Notes: a model not told the origin generated them from the sequence alone. Counted from the stretch's first letter, positions 8,591-17,894 are shown. The stretch is 64,000 nt of DNA from Phenylobacterium sp. (GCF_013911965.1 NZ_JACESE010000007.1:1-64000), one strand, 5' to 3'. Numbers and translations are program-made.

Positions 8591-10612
8591 ATGGCCGATC
8601 TGCCGCCGGCGACGCCCAGTCCGTTGCTCGCCCCCGCCCCGACTGTGGCCGAAGTCCAGGTGACGGCGCCGCGCCTGCCGCCCAGCCCCGCCATGGGGGC
8701 CTTCTCGGTGATCCGGCTGACGCCTGAGACGCTGGAGGGCAGCCCGCGCCTGGACGAGGCCCTGCGGCGCGTGCCGGGCGTGGAGCTTTTCCGGCGCACC
8801 GCCAGCGACGTGGCCAATCCGACGATCCAGGGCCTTTCGCTGCGCAATTTCGCGCCTTCCGGAGCCGGCCGCGCCCTGGTCACCCTCGACGGCGCCCCCC
8901 AGAACGATCCGTTCGGAGGCTGGGTGATCTGGTCGGCCCTGCCGCCGGAGTCCCTGGCCGAGGTCGAGATCATCAAGGGCGCCGGCGCCGGCCCCTACGG
9001 CGCCGGCGCGCTGACCGGCGTCGTCAACCTGACGGAGCGGGCTGCGCGGGACGGCGTCCTGGGGCTCGACGTCTCGGCCGCCTCGCGGGGCGAGCTCCGC
9101 GGCGTGGCCGTGCTCGGCGCGCCGCACCTGCTGACGGTGGTCAGCGCCTCCACCCGAGACGGCTATGTCCCGGTCCGCGGCCCCGGCCGCGGCGCGGTGG
9201 ACGAGCCTGCGGGACTCGACGCCGCCTCGGTGGCGGCGCGCCTGCAGGGGGAGGTCGCCGGCGTCACGGCCGCCTTCCGGCTCTCGGCCTACCAGGAGGA
9301 CCGCGAGGGCGGCGTCCAGGGCGTCGGTTCGGAGACGAGCGGCGGCTCAGCGACCCTCACCCTGGCGGAGGCCGCAGGGCCCGACGCCGGGGGTTGGCGG
9401 CTGCAGGCGTGGCTGCGCTCCAGCGACATGAAGAACCGCTTCGCCGCCATCGAGGACGACCGGTCGGGCGGCCGTCCGGCGGCCGAACAGTATGCGACGC
9501 CGGCTGTCGGGTACGGTCTCAACGCGGCCTATCGCTGGCGCCGCGGCGCCTGGACCTGGGAGGCCGGCGGCGACCTGCGCATCGCCGAGGGCGAAACCCA
9601 GGAACGCTTCCGCAATCTGGGGGCGGGCTTCACCCGCGGCCGCATCGCCGGCGGCCGGACCGAGGTGGGCGGCCTCTATGCGGAGGGCGTCTATGATGGC
9701 GGGGACCGCCTGTTCACCGGCGCGGTCCGCGTCGACGCCTGGGCTGCGCGGGACGCGGTCCGCCAGGAACGGGATCTCGCCGGCGGCGCCGTGCTGCTCG
9801 ATTCCCGCGCCCCGGATTCCGACGGCGTGACGCCCACGGCGCGGCTGGGCGGGCGGGTGCGCCTGACGGACGCGGTCTGGCTGCGCGGCGCGGCCTATTC
9901 GGGTTTCCGCACGCCCACCCTCAACGAACTGCATCGGCCGTTCCGCGTGGGCGCCGACATCACCGAGGCCAATCCCGAACTCGAACCCGAACGGCTCTAT
10001 GGCGCGGAGTTCGGCCTGTCCGGCGAGGGAGCCGTGAGCTGGGACGCCACTGTCTTCTACAACCGGCTCGAAGACCCCATCACCAATGTCACGCTCGCCC
10101 AGGGCCCGGGGACCTTCCCCATCGCCGGCTTCGTGCCGGCGGGCGGCAGCCTGCGTCAGCGGCGGAACGCCGGGGCCATCGACGCTGTGGGGGTCGAACT
10201 CTCGGCCGCCCGCAGCTTTGGCCCGATCTCCGCCCGCGCCGCCCTGGCCGCCGTGCGGGCCGAGGTGGACGGCGGCTCCGCCGCGCCGCAGCTCACCGGC
10301 CTTCGCCCGGCCCAGACGCCGGAGGTCTCGGCCACCGCCCAGCTGGGCTGGCGGGCCAGCGAGCGCCTGAACCTGTCCGCCGGCCTGCGCTACGAGGGCG
10401 AGCGCTACGAAGACGACCTCAACAGCCGCACGCTGTCGCCCGCCGCAACGCTCGACCTCCAGGCCGCCTGGCGCACGACGTCGGGCGGAGAATTCTACGT
10501 GGCGGCCGACAACCTCTTCGACGCCGAGGTGGAGGTGGATGAGGATGGCGACGGCCTGGAGACCTTCGCCGCGCCGCGCACCTTCCGCGTCGGCTACAGG
10601 CTGCGCCGCTGA
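8591..10612 (+). CDS. TonB-dependent receptor lacking a visible signal peptide
   Basis: 673 aa. Plug motifs are clear: LDEALRRVPGVELFRR, NPTIQGLSLRNFAPSG, VTLDGAPQNDPFGGW and EVEIIKGAGAGPYGAGALTG. The barrel follows, ending FRVGYRLRR. A TonB-box-like VAEVQVTAPR is at residues 19-28. The oddity is the N-terminus: MADLPPATPSPLL is not a signal peptide, and an in-frame TAG lies 15 nt upstream of the ATG, so no longer start is possible in this frame. Either the signal sequence was lost by mutation or sequencing error, or the gene is non-functional. The ligand is unknown; a BtuB/siderophore-like or organic compound receptor is possible. DUF3237 follows after 20 nt. Confidence 0.85.
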   Translation: MADLPPATPSPLLAPAPTVAEVQVTAPRLPPSPAMGAFSVIRLTPETLEGSPRLDEALRRVPGVELFRRTASDVANPTIQGLSLRNFAPSGAGRALVTLDGAPQNDPFGGWVIWSALPPESLAEVEIIKGAGAGPYGAGALTGVVNLTERAARDGVLGLDVSAASRGELRGVAVLGAPHLLTVVSASTRDGYVPVRGPGRGAVDEPAGLDAASVAARLQGEVAGVTAAFRLSAYQEDREGGVQGVGSETSGGSATLTLAEAAGPDAGGWRLQAWLRSSDMKNRFAAIEDDRSGGRPAAEQYATPAVGYGLNAAYRWRRGAWTWEAGGDLRIAEGETQERFRNLGAGFTRGRIAGGRTEVGGLYAEGVYDGGDRLFTGAVRVDAWAARDAVRQERDLAGGAVLLDSRAPDSDGVTPTARLGGRVRLTDAVWLRGAAYSGFRTPTLNELHRPFRVGADITEANPELEPERLYGAEFGLSGEGAVSWDATVFYNRLEDPITNVTLAQGPGTFPIAGFVPAGGSLRQRRNAGAIDAVGVELSAARSFGPISARAALAAVRAEVDGGSAAPQLTGLRPAQTPEVSATAQLGWRASERLNLSAGLRYEGERYEDDLNSRTLSPAATLDLQAAWRTTSGGEFYVAADNLFDAEVEVDEDGDGLETFAAPRTFRVGYRLRR

Positions 10613-10632
10613 AGCGGCTGGGAGAAACGCCG

Positions 10633-11061
10633 ATGGAAACGCCCTTCGCCCGCTTCGTCTTCGAGGCGCTCGTCGACATCGCCCCCGCGATCGTGCAGGG
10701 CGAGACGGCCTCGGGCGTGCGCCGCTTCATCCCCATCACCGGCGGCCGGCTCGAGGGGCCGGAGCTGTCGGGCGAGGTCCTGCCGGGCGGCGCGGACTGG
10801 CAGACCCTGCGGCCCGACGGCTGCACGGAGATCGAGGCCATCTACGCGATCCGGGCGGACGACGGCGCCGTGGTGGCGGTCCGCAACCGCGGGCTTGTCG
10901 CGCCGGTGGAAGGTGGAACGCCCTATGTCCGCACCGTGGCTCAGTTCGAAGCGCCGAAGGGACCGCACGACTGGCTGAACCGCGCCATCTTCGTCGGCAC
11001 GCTCTCCGTCGCCAACGCCGAGCGGACCGTGGTGCGGGTCCGCATCTTCCAGCTCGACTAG
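10633..11061 (+). CDS. DUF3237 (UPF0311) family protein, 142 aa
   Basis: Small cytoplasmic beta-barrel-like protein. Family features visible are FEALVDIAPAIVQGETASGVRRFIPITGG near the start and a terminal VVRVRIFQLD. GGGAGAAAC-type ribosome site (GGGAGAAACGCCG) precedes the ATG. It starts 20 nt after the TonB receptor and is probably cotranscribed with it. The family has no settled function, though members often sit near aromatic or hydrocarbon degradation genes. Its stop overlaps the stop of the convergent topoisomerase gene by 3 bp. Confidence 0.85.
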   Translation: METPFARFVFEALVDIAPAIVQGETASGVRRFIPITGGRLEGPELSGEVLPGGADWQTLRPDGCTEIEAIYAIRADDGAVVAVRNRGLVAPVEGGTPYVRTVAQFEAPKGPHDWLNRAIFVGTLSVANAERTVVRVRIFQLD

Positions 11062-12095
11062 GGCTTCGCCAGGGTCTGCTGGGCGGTCTCCAGGAACCTG
11101 ATCACCGCCAGCTCAAAGGATCGATCGGACGTGGACCCCTTCAGCGGCAGCGCGCCTTCGGCGTAGGCGTCCAGGACGAAGGGGTGGATATAGGCCTTGC
11201 GGCAGACCGTGGGCGTATTGCCCAGCAGGCCCGCAACGGCCTTCACACAGGTGTTCACGTTCCGCTTGGCGGCGGTCGCCGTCTCGCAATCGCCGGCGTC
11301 CGCCAGGGCGCGGGCCGCCGACACCGTCGCCGCCCAGGTGCGGAAGTCCTTGGCCGACACGTCCAGGCCCATCGCCTCGCGCAGGTAGGCGTTGACGTCG
11401 GCCGATTCCACCGCGTGGCGCTCGCCGTCCTCGTCCAGGTATTGGAAGAGCCGCTGGCCGGGAATGTCCTGGCAGGACTTCACCACGCGCGCCAGGCGAC
11501 GGTCCTGGAAGCCGGTCTCGTGATCCTTGCCGGCCTTGCCGCGGAACCGGAAGGTGGCGCCTCGGCTGTTGATGCGCGCGTGCCGGTCGCGCAGCGTCGT
11601 CAGGCCGAAGCTCTTGTTCGTGCGGGCATATTCGTCGTTCCCGACGCGGATCAGCGTCACCTCCAGGAGCCGGACGACGGCGGCCAGCACCTTTTCGCGG
11701 GGGAGGCCGCGCCGGCCAAGGTCGGCCTCGACCTTGCGGCGCAGGCGCGGCAGGGCGCGGCCGAAGGCGGTCAGCCGGTCGAACTTGGCGAGGTCCCGGG
11801 CTTCGCGCCATCGCGCATGATAGCGGTACTGCCGGCGGCCCCGCTGGTCGCGCCCCATGGCCTGGATGTGGCCGTCGGGATCGGGGCAGATCCAGACCTC
11901 GGTCCAGGCCGGCGGAATGGCCAGCTTGCGGATCCGGTCGAGGGTGTCCTCGTCCCGCACCGGCCGGCCCTCAGGGTCGAAATAGGAGAAGCCGCTCGAC
12001 CCGGCGCTGCGCCGGAGCCCGGGATCGTCGGCGTTCACATAGGTCAGGCCCGCCTCGGCGGGATCGGTTTCGAACGTGGCGATGTCGCGGGGCAT
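11058..12095 (-). CDS. DNA topoisomerase IB (poxvirus/eukaryotic type)
   Basis: 345 aa from the ATG at 12095 (MPRDIATFE). A further ATG 45 nt upstream is open but adds a non-conserved tail. Relaxes supercoils through a 3'-phosphotyrosine. The N-terminal domain has IPPAWTEVWICPDPDGHIQA, and the catalytic domain has RVGNDEYARTNKSFGLTTLR, FRGKAGKDH and NTPTVCRKAYIHP, with Tyr302 as the nucleophile. Length and motifs match the bacterial topo IB family. Divergent from rlmJ. Confidence 0.93.
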   Translation of the reverse strand: MPRDIATFETDPAEAGLTYVNADDPGLRRSAGSSGFSYFDPEGRPVRDEDTLDRIRKLAIPPAWTEVWICPDPDGHIQAMGRDQRGRRQYRYHARWREARDLAKFDRLTAFGRALPRLRRKVEADLGRRGLPREKVLAAVVRLLEVTLIRVGNDEYARTNKSFGLTTLRDRHARINSRGATFRFRGKAGKDHETGFQDRRLARVVKSCQDIPGQRLFQYLDEDGERHAVESADVNAYLREAMGLDVSAKDFRTWAATVSAARALADAGDCETATAAKRNVNTCVKAVAGLLGNTPTVCRKAYIHPFVLDAYAEGALPLKGSTSDRSFELAVIRFLETAQQTLAKP

Positions 12096-12186
12096 GAACG
12101 CTGAACTTGAGGCGAACCGGGGGCGGGCGCCGGGCAGCAACGTGCTAGGAGGAGACGCAGTTCCGCTGAGCCCAAGAGTCGCCGAC

Positions 12187-13005
12187 TTGAACTATCGCCA
12201 CGCCTTCCATGCCGGGAATTTCGCCGACATCCTGAAGCATGCGGCCATCCTGATGACCCTCTCGGCGCTCCAGGCGCGGCAGCCGAGGCTGACGGTCATC
12301 GACACCCATGCCGGTTCCGGCGTCTATGATCTGCGCGGCCCCGCCGCACGGAAGTCGAACGAGGCTCAGGCCGGCGTGCTGCGGCTGATGGCCGGGCCGG
12401 CCCCCGCGGCGCTGGAGCCGCTGAAGCGCCAGGTGGCCGCCCTGAACGAGGGCGGCGAGACGGTGCTCTATCCCGGCTCGCCGCGGCTCGTGACCGACGC
12501 GCTGCGGCCGGCGGACCGGTATGTGGGCTTCGAGCTGCAGCCGGACGAGCACAGACGCCTGCGTGAGAACCTGGCCGGTCGACGGAACCTCGACATGAGG
12601 CTGGGCGACGGGTTCGCCGAAGCCTCCGCCCGCATCCCCACCGACGCAGGCGCGCTCCTGCTGATCGACCCGCCCTTCGAAAAGGCCGACGACTATGGCC
12701 GCATCGTCGAGACGGTCGCCGCCGCCCTGGCCCGTTCGCCGGCGGCGACGGCGCTGGTCTGGCTGCCGCTCAAGGACCTGGAGACCTTCGACGCCTTCCT
12801 GCGCGACCTGGAGGACGCCGTCGAGGCCCCGGTCCTGGTCGCCGAGACGCGGCTGCGGCCGCTGGACGACCCGATGAAGATGAACGGCTGCGCGGTCGTG
12901 CTCCTGAACCCGCCCGCGGGCCTGGAAGCCCCGTTGGCCGACGTCGCCGCCTGGGTGAGCGGGGCCGGGGAGGGCGGCGCAGGGCGGGTCTGGCGGATCG
13001 ACTGA
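12187..13005 (+). CDS. rlmJ: 23S rRNA (adenine(2030)-N6)-methyltransferase RlmJ
   Basis: SAM-dependent methyltransferase acting on 23S rRNA. The TTG at 12187 is chosen because it gives the canonical N-terminus (M)NYRHAFHAGNFADILKHA and 272 aa, close to the usual 280. A GTG at 12142 in frame, near a stronger AGGAGGA, is the alternative. Motifs: VIDTHAGSGVYDL (SAM site), YPGSPRL, and the catalytic DPPFE (usually DPPYE). YVGFELQPDEH is the acidic SAM-ribose loop. Divergent from the topoisomerase gene. Confidence 0.9.
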   Translation: MNYRHAFHAGNFADILKHAAILMTLSALQARQPRLTVIDTHAGSGVYDLRGPAARKSNEAQAGVLRLMAGPAPAALEPLKRQVAALNEGGETVLYPGSPRLVTDALRPADRYVGFELQPDEHRRLRENLAGRRNLDMRLGDGFAEASARIPTDAGALLLIDPPFEKADDYGRIVETVAAALARSPAATALVWLPLKDLETFDAFLRDLEDAVEAPVLVAETRLRPLDDPMKMNGCAVVLLNPPAGLEAPLADVAAWVSGAGEGGAGRVWRID

Positions 13006-13076
13006 AGGCCGGGGCAGACGGGCTGGACGACCCGTGTTATGTTGCGGCGCACAAACGCTTCGCGCCGGAGGTCGTC

Positions 13077-13562
13077 ATGATCGAGTCGCCTACCGGGTCG
13101 GACGCCGCTCGCGTCCCGCCCGCCAGCCTTGAAGCCCATCTGCGCGTGCCGCTCGGCGCCGTCTCCCCCCTGTGGTTCTTCTACGCCAGCGCCGCCGCCG
13201 CCGGGGCGACCGCCTGGTGGATGACCCGCTGGATGCAGCCTGTGAACCTGGAAGCCCTGTGGGGAGAGGCCACGCTCTCGTCCCCGCTGCGGCGACCCCT
13301 GCCGCCGCCCGGCGCCGGCCAGCCGACCGCGCCCGAGTCCCCGCCTGTGCCGCTCGCCGCGGAACCGCCGACGGCGGCCGCCGGAGCGGTCGCGGCCGCC
13401 GCGACCGCCTCGCCGCCGCCGGCCGAGGCCGAGCCGGCGCCCGCGGCGCAGGCTTCGAAGCCCTCGCCCCCCGACGCGCCGAAGCCGGCCAGGCCGAAGG
13501 CCGCGCGCGCCGCCGCGGACGGCGCTGCGGCGGCCAAGGGGGCGAACGCCGGCGGCGACTAG
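13077..13562 (+). CDS. hypothetical Ala/Pro-rich single-pass membrane protein
   Basis: 161 aa behind GGAGGTCGTC-ATG. Residues 1-30 are a cytoplasmic-looking head. A hydrophobic segment (about 28-52, VSPLWFFYASAAAAGATAWWM) forms one probable membrane helix. The rest is a disordered tail of Pro, Ala and Glu ending in Lys/Ala repeats, reminiscent of tails that bind DNA or acidic surfaces. No family recognised. It precedes a sugar transferase by 62 bp on the same strand. Confidence 0.65.
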   Translation: MIESPTGSDAARVPPASLEAHLRVPLGAVSPLWFFYASAAAAGATAWWMTRWMQPVNLEALWGEATLSSPLRRPLPPPGAGQPTAPESPPVPLAAEPPTAAAGAVAAAATASPPPAEAEPAPAAQASKPSPPDAPKPARPKAARAAADGAAAAKGANAGGD

Positions 13563-13624
13563 CCTCCGGCGGCGGCCCGTCGTAAGTCTCCGCGCTTCGT
13601 AGCGGGGCGGGGAGCGGCGTCGGC

Positions 13625-14188
13625 GTGATCAAGCGCCTGTTCGACATTGCGGCGGCAAGCGCCGGGCTGCTGGTCCTGTGGCCGGTTCTCCTGGCTCTCG
13701 GCCTCGCGGTCCGCCTGGACAGCCCCGGGCCCGCCATCCACTGGTCGCGCCGCGTGGGGCGGGACAATCAGATCTTCGCCATGCCGAAGTTCCGCACCAT
13801 GCGGACCGATACGCCCGACGTGGCGACCCATCTGCTGACCGAGCCGGAGCGATGGATCACGCCGCTCGGCCGCTGGCTGCGGCGTTCGAGCCTGGACGAG
13901 CTTCCGCAGTTGTGGAGCGTGCTGGTCGGACAGATGAGCCTGGTGGGCCCGCGCCCGGCGCTCTTCAACCAGGACGACCTGATCGCGCTGCGGACGGAGG
14001 CCGGGGTGCACCGCCTGCGCCCCGGGGTCACCGGCTGGGCGCAGATCAACGGCCGCGACGACCTGCCCATCGACGAGAAGGTGCGGCTGGACGCCGAGTA
14101 TCTCACGAAGCGGAGCTTCCTGTTCGACCTGCGCATCATTCTGGTGACGGCGCGCGCTGCGGTTGCGGCGCAGGGGGTCTCGCACTGA
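13625..14188 (+). CDS. undecaprenyl-phosphate sugar phosphotransferase (bacterial sugar transferase domain)
   Basis: 187-aa membrane-bound initiating enzyme for exopolysaccharide, capsule or O-antigen: it moves a sugar-1-phosphate to undecaprenyl phosphate. It is the short form, with one N-terminal re-entrant helix (KRLFDIAAASAGLLVLWPV) and then the catalytic domain. Motifs seen are KFRTMR, WLRRSSLDELPQLW, LVGPRPAL and RPGVTGWAQINGR. The GTG start at 13625 gives the usual (M)IKRLFDI opening. No other glycan genes are adjacent, but a nucleotide-sugar cassette lies at 28.4-32.3 kb. Confidence 0.92.
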   Translation: MIKRLFDIAAASAGLLVLWPVLLALGLAVRLDSPGPAIHWSRRVGRDNQIFAMPKFRTMRTDTPDVATHLLTEPERWITPLGRWLRRSSLDELPQLWSVLVGQMSLVGPRPALFNQDDLIALRTEAGVHRLRPGVTGWAQINGRDDLPIDEKVRLDAEYLTKRSFLFDLRIILVTARAAVAAQGVSH

Positions 14189-14244
14189 CGGACACCGCCG
14201 GGCGGCTCGCGCGTTTGTGAACTCGCCCCCAGGAGTTCACGTCC

Positions 14245-16335
14245 GTGCCCCCTTCCTCCTCCGATGCCCACGACCCGCTCCGCCGCGCACGCGCCTGGGG
14301 CGCGGCGCGCTGGCGCCAGCTTCGCGCCGGCATGGCCGATCCCTACGCGCCGGCGCGGGGGCCGGAGACCGAACGCCGCCGCCGCCGGGGGCTGCAGATC
14401 GCTGCGGGCGTCCTGGCCAGCCTCGCGCTCGTCTTCGTCCTGTTCCTGCTGCTCTTCGACTGGAACATGCTGCGGGGGCCGATCTCGCGCTTCGCTTCGG
14501 CGCAGACGGGGCGGCAGATCGCCATCACCGGGGACCTCGAGGTCCGGCCCTGGTCGCTCAAGCCCGCGGCCGCCTTCAACGGCGTCGTCGTGGACGATCC
14601 TGAATGGGCGGGAGAGGGCAAGACCGCGCAGGTCGAACGCCTCACCGTGCAGATGGAGCTGCTGCCGCTTCTGCGCGGACACAGAATCCTGACGCGGCTG
14701 GAGGTGCGACATCCCGATGTGCGCCTGCTGCGCGCCGCCGACGGCCGCCACACCTGGGACTTCTCCAAGGACGACAAGCCCTCCGGGGAGCCGCTGGAGA
14801 TGCCGCTCATCCGGCGGTTCGTCATCGAGGAAGGCGAACTCCGCTTCGATGACCGCCAGCGCGACCTGACCTTCTCCGGCACGATCTCGGCCCAGGAGGA
14901 GGCCGGCGGGGCGCAGGGCTTCCGTCTGGCCGGCGACGGACGCCTGAACGGCGAGCCGTTTCGCCTGCGGGTCGGCGGCGGGCCGCTGATCAATATCGAT
15001 CCCGGCGATCCCTATCCCTTCGACGGCGAGGTCCGCGCCGGAGCCACCCGGATCACGGCGAAGGGGGCGCTGCCCGAGCCCTTCGATCTCGGCCGCTTCC
15101 ACCTCGACCTGACGGCGGAGGGCCCGGACCTCGCCGATCTCTATCGCCTGACCGGCCTGGCCCTGCCCAACACCCCGCCCTACGAGCTGAAGGGCCGGCT
15201 GGTGCGCGAAGGCCGCGTCTATTCGCTCGACGATCTCGGCGGCCGGCTGGGCGACAGCGACATCCGCGGAGATCTGCGCGTCGACACCCGCGAGGAACGG
15301 CCGTTCCTTCACGCCGACCTGCGTTCGCGCAGGCTCGACTTCGACGACCTGGCCACCCTCTTCGGCGGCGCGCCGGCGACGGGGGAGGGCGAGACCGCCT
15401 CGCAAGGTCAGCAGGCCGTCGCCCGTCAGATGCAGGTCAACGCCCGCATCTTCCCGGATTCCCCGCTTCAGGTGGAGCGCATCCGGGCGATGGACGCCGA
15501 GCTGTCCTATCGCGCCGAGGCCATCGAGGCGCCGCACCTGCCGCTGCGCGGCGCCGATCTGCACCTGACCCTGGACAAGGGCCTGCTGAACGCCGACCGC
15601 GTCGTCTTCAGCCTGCCGCAGGGCGACTTCTCCGGGGCGATCCAGCTCGACGCGCGTCAGGACGTGCCGGTGACCACCATGGACATGCGCCTGAGCGGCG
15701 CCCGCCTCGAACAGCTAATCCCCGTCCAGAGCGGCGGCGCCCAGCCGCTGCGGGGCGATCTTGTCGGCCGCGTGCAGCTGCGCGGACGGGGGCTGTCGGT
15801 GCATGACACCATGTCCACCGCCGACGGCGAGGTGGTGGTGGTCATACCGCAGGGGGAGGTGCGCGAGGCCTTCGCCGAGCTGCTCGGCGTCAATGTCGTA
15901 AAGGGGCTGGGGCTCCTGCTCTCCGGCGACCAGAGCCAGGTCCCGATCCGCTGCGCCGTCGGACACTTCCGGGCCCGTAACGGCGTGCTGCGCTCCAATC
16001 AGATCGTCTTCGACACCGAGCCGGTGCTGGGCCACGGGGAGGGCCGGATCGATCTGGGACGGGAGCGGATGAGCGTGAGGATCGACGGGGAGGCCAAGGA
16101 GCCGCGCCTCATCCGTCTGATGGCGCCGGTGACGGTGAGCGGCCCCCTGCGCAAGCCGAGCCTCGGGGTCGAGGCGGGCGGAGCTATCGCCCAGGCGGGA
16201 CTGGCCGCAGCGCTGGGCGCGGTGGCCGCGCCGCTCGCCGCCCTGCTGCCCTTCGTCGATCCGGGTCTGGCCGAGGACGCCGCCTGCGGCGCCCTCATCG
16301 CCGAGGCCCGCCGCCAGGGGGCGCCGGCCGATTGA
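14245..16335 (+). CDS. AsmA family protein
   Basis: 696 aa from a GTG start with CAGGAG 9 nt upstream. Residues about 50-72 (AAGVLASLALVFVLFLLLFDW) are an inner-membrane anchor. The periplasmic part begins with the AsmA pattern (ISRFASAQTGRQIAITGDLEVRPWSLKPA) and continues with beta-rich repeats to a C-terminal AsmA_2-like region (LLSGDQSQVPIRCAVGHF). The family bridges inner and outer membranes and is linked to phospholipid transport and outer-membrane assembly. A charged N-terminal extension of about 45 residues precedes the helix. Confidence 0.88.
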   Translation: MPPSSSDAHDPLRRARAWGAARWRQLRAGMADPYAPARGPETERRRRRGLQIAAGVLASLALVFVLFLLLFDWNMLRGPISRFASAQTGRQIAITGDLEVRPWSLKPAAAFNGVVVDDPEWAGEGKTAQVERLTVQMELLPLLRGHRILTRLEVRHPDVRLLRAADGRHTWDFSKDDKPSGEPLEMPLIRRFVIEEGELRFDDRQRDLTFSGTISAQEEAGGAQGFRLAGDGRLNGEPFRLRVGGGPLINIDPGDPYPFDGEVRAGATRITAKGALPEPFDLGRFHLDLTAEGPDLADLYRLTGLALPNTPPYELKGRLVREGRVYSLDDLGGRLGDSDIRGDLRVDTREERPFLHADLRSRRLDFDDLATLFGGAPATGEGETASQGQQAVARQMQVNARIFPDSPLQVERIRAMDAELSYRAEAIEAPHLPLRGADLHLTLDKGLLNADRVVFSLPQGDFSGAIQLDARQDVPVTTMDMRLSGARLEQLIPVQSGGAQPLRGDLVGRVQLRGRGLSVHDTMSTADGEVVVVIPQGEVREAFAELLGVNVVKGLGLLLSGDQSQVPIRCAVGHFRARNGVLRSNQIVFDTEPVLGHGEGRIDLGRERMSVRIDGEAKEPRLIRLMAPVTVSGPLRKPSLGVEAGGAIAQAGLAAALGAVAAPLAALLPFVDPGLAEDAACGALIAEARRQGAPAD

Positions 16336-16371
16336 CGGCGCCGCCAAGGGCGTTTCACACTCAAGGCTTCA

Positions 16372-16872
16372 ATGACCAGTCCGGGATTCCGCCTGATGAG
16401 CCCTATTCGCAAGCCTCGAACCCTCGGCCTGGCGGCCGGCGCGATCCTGGCGCTGACCCTGGCCGGGGCGGCTCTGGCCCAGACGGCGGCGGAAAAGGCC
16501 GTCGGCGCGCGCCAGGCGGGCTTCAAGCAGATCGGCGCGGCGTTCAAGACGATCAATGACGAAGCCCGGGCCGGCAAGCCTGACATGGCCGCCATCGCCG
16601 CCGCGGCGGCCAAGCTGAAGACCCACGCCGCCCAGGTGCCGACCTGGTTCCCGAAGGGCAGCGGCGTCGAATCCGGCGCCAAGACCGGCGCCAAGGCCGA
16701 GATCTGGAGCGACGCCGCCGGCTTCGCGAGCGCTTCGGCGAACTTCCAGGCCCAGGCCAACAAGCTCCAGCAGCTGGCCGCGGCGGGGAACGTGGACGCC
16801 ACCAAGGCGCAGGTGCGTCAGGTGGGCGCGGCCTGCCAGGCCTGCCACTCGAAGTATCGCGAGAAGGACTGA
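16372..16872 (+). CDS. cytochrome c' / c556 family protein
   Basis: 166 aa. Signal peptide to about residue 36 (LAAGAILALTLAGAALAQ). The heme-binding CQACH lies at the very C-terminus, residues 155-159, as in the class II c556/c' four-helix bundles. It serves as a periplasmic electron carrier. It sits 4 nt before the cytochrome b561 gene, so both form an electron-transfer pair. An internal ATG at 16396 is an alternative start. Confidence 0.9.
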   Translation: MTSPGFRLMSPIRKPRTLGLAAGAILALTLAGAALAQTAAEKAVGARQAGFKQIGAAFKTINDEARAGKPDMAAIAAAAAKLKTHAAQVPTWFPKGSGVESGAKTGAKAEIWSDAAGFASASANFQAQANKLQQLAAAGNVDATKAQVRQVGAACQACHSKYREKD

Positions 16873-16876
16873 CCCG

Positions 16877-17551
16877 GTGGGCGAGGGGGGCAGCCGCGCC
16901 ATTCCGCTTTGGGATCTGCCGACGCGCCTGACGCACTGGGCGATCGCCGTCGCCTTCGGCGTCTCCTGGTACACGGCCGACAACCACCTGATGGGCGCGC
17001 ACCGGATCTCCGGCTACGTCATCCTGGGGCTGGTGGTCTTCCGGTTGTACTGGGGCGTGGCCGGCGGCTCGACGGCGCGCTTCGCAAGCTTCGTCCGCGG
17101 GCCAGGCGCCACGCTCGCCTACGCCCGCACCCTGCCGCGGCGCGACTCTGTGGCCGTGGCCGGGCACAACCCCCTGGGCGCGTGGAGCGTGGTGGCGATG
17201 ATCGTCCTTCTCGCCGCCCAGGTGGGGATGGGCCTGTTCGCGGTCGACGTGGACGGGTTCGAGTCAGGGCCGCTGTCGCACTGGGTCAGCTTCGAGACGG
17301 GCCGGACGATCGCCGGCGCTCACGAATGGGGCTTCCGCGGACTGCTGGTCCTGATCGGGCTGCATCTGGCCGCGGTGGCCTACTACCACCTCTATAAGCG
17401 GCAGAACCTGATCGGGGCCATGATCCATGGCCGCCGCCGGTTGGGCGAGGGGGCCGAGCCGCTGAAGGGCGCGCCCCTGTGGCGCCTGGCCCTGGGCGTT
17501 GCGATCGCCGCAGGCCTGGCCTGGGCGATCGCCAAAGGGCTGCGGTTCTAG
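16877..17551 (+). CDS. cytochrome b561 / b-type cytochrome
   Basis: 224-aa integral membrane diheme cytochrome of the b561 (Ni,Fe-hydrogenase-I cytochrome b-like) family. The N-terminal WDLPTRLTHWAIAVAFGVSWY gives the first heme-ligand His, and further helices carry His in MGAHRISGYV, AHEWGFRG and GLHLAAVAYYH. GTG start 4 nt after the stop of the cytochrome c556 gene implies translational coupling. Together they probably pass electrons between quinol and the periplasm. Confidence 0.88.
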   Translation: MGEGGSRAIPLWDLPTRLTHWAIAVAFGVSWYTADNHLMGAHRISGYVILGLVVFRLYWGVAGGSTARFASFVRGPGATLAYARTLPRRDSVAVAGHNPLGAWSVVAMIVLLAAQVGMGLFAVDVDGFESGPLSHWVSFETGRTIAGAHEWGFRGLLVLIGLHLAAVAYYHLYKRQNLIGAMIHGRRRLGEGAEPLKGAPLWRLALGVAIAAGLAWAIAKGLRF

Positions 17552-17552
17552 A

Positions 17553-17894
17553 TCAGGCGCCGGCGGAGCGGTCGGCCGACTCGCGCAGGAAGGCGATCCA
17601 GGCGTCCTCGCGCGCCTTCTCGGCTTCGCGCAGCTTGGCCTCGGCCTCCTGGACGGCGGCGTCGTGCTTGCGCCACTCGGCCACGGCGCTCTCGCGCGCC
17701 GCGCGGGCCGCCTCCATGGTCGGGAAGCGGGCCAGGACGGCGCGAACCGAATAGCTGACCGGCGGTCCCACCGACTCGCGATCCGGATAGAATCCCGTCA
17801 CCGAGTCGCCCGACTCCTTTTCGATGTGGAACACATCGGCCCAGCCCGCGTGGTGGCGCATCAGGGCCCAGGGCCGTTCGATCTGGTCGGTCAT
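17553..17894 (-). CDS. hypothetical protein with C-terminal coiled coil, 113 aa
   Basis: ATG at 17894 behind GAGGAGTG. The first half (MTDQIERPWALMRHHAGW, then FYPDRESVGPPVSYSVRAVLARF) is a compact folded-looking region. The second half (about residues 62-105) is an Ala/Glu/Lys/Arg heptad-rich helix, probably a coiled coil. No signal peptide. I do not recognise the family. It is convergent with the cytochrome b561 gene, its stop 1 nt beyond the other gene's end. Confidence 0.75.
   Translation of the reverse strand: MTDQIERPWALMRHHAGWADVFHIEKESGDSVTGFYPDRESVGPPVSYSVRAVLARFPTMEAARAARESAVAEWRKHDAAVQEAEAKLREAEKAREDAWIAFLRESADRSAGA

Noticed and set aside
14245-14333. Alternative start later in the AsmA gene
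   Set aside because: The GTG at 14245 has CAGGAG upstream; the later ATG at 14332 lacks an equally good site.
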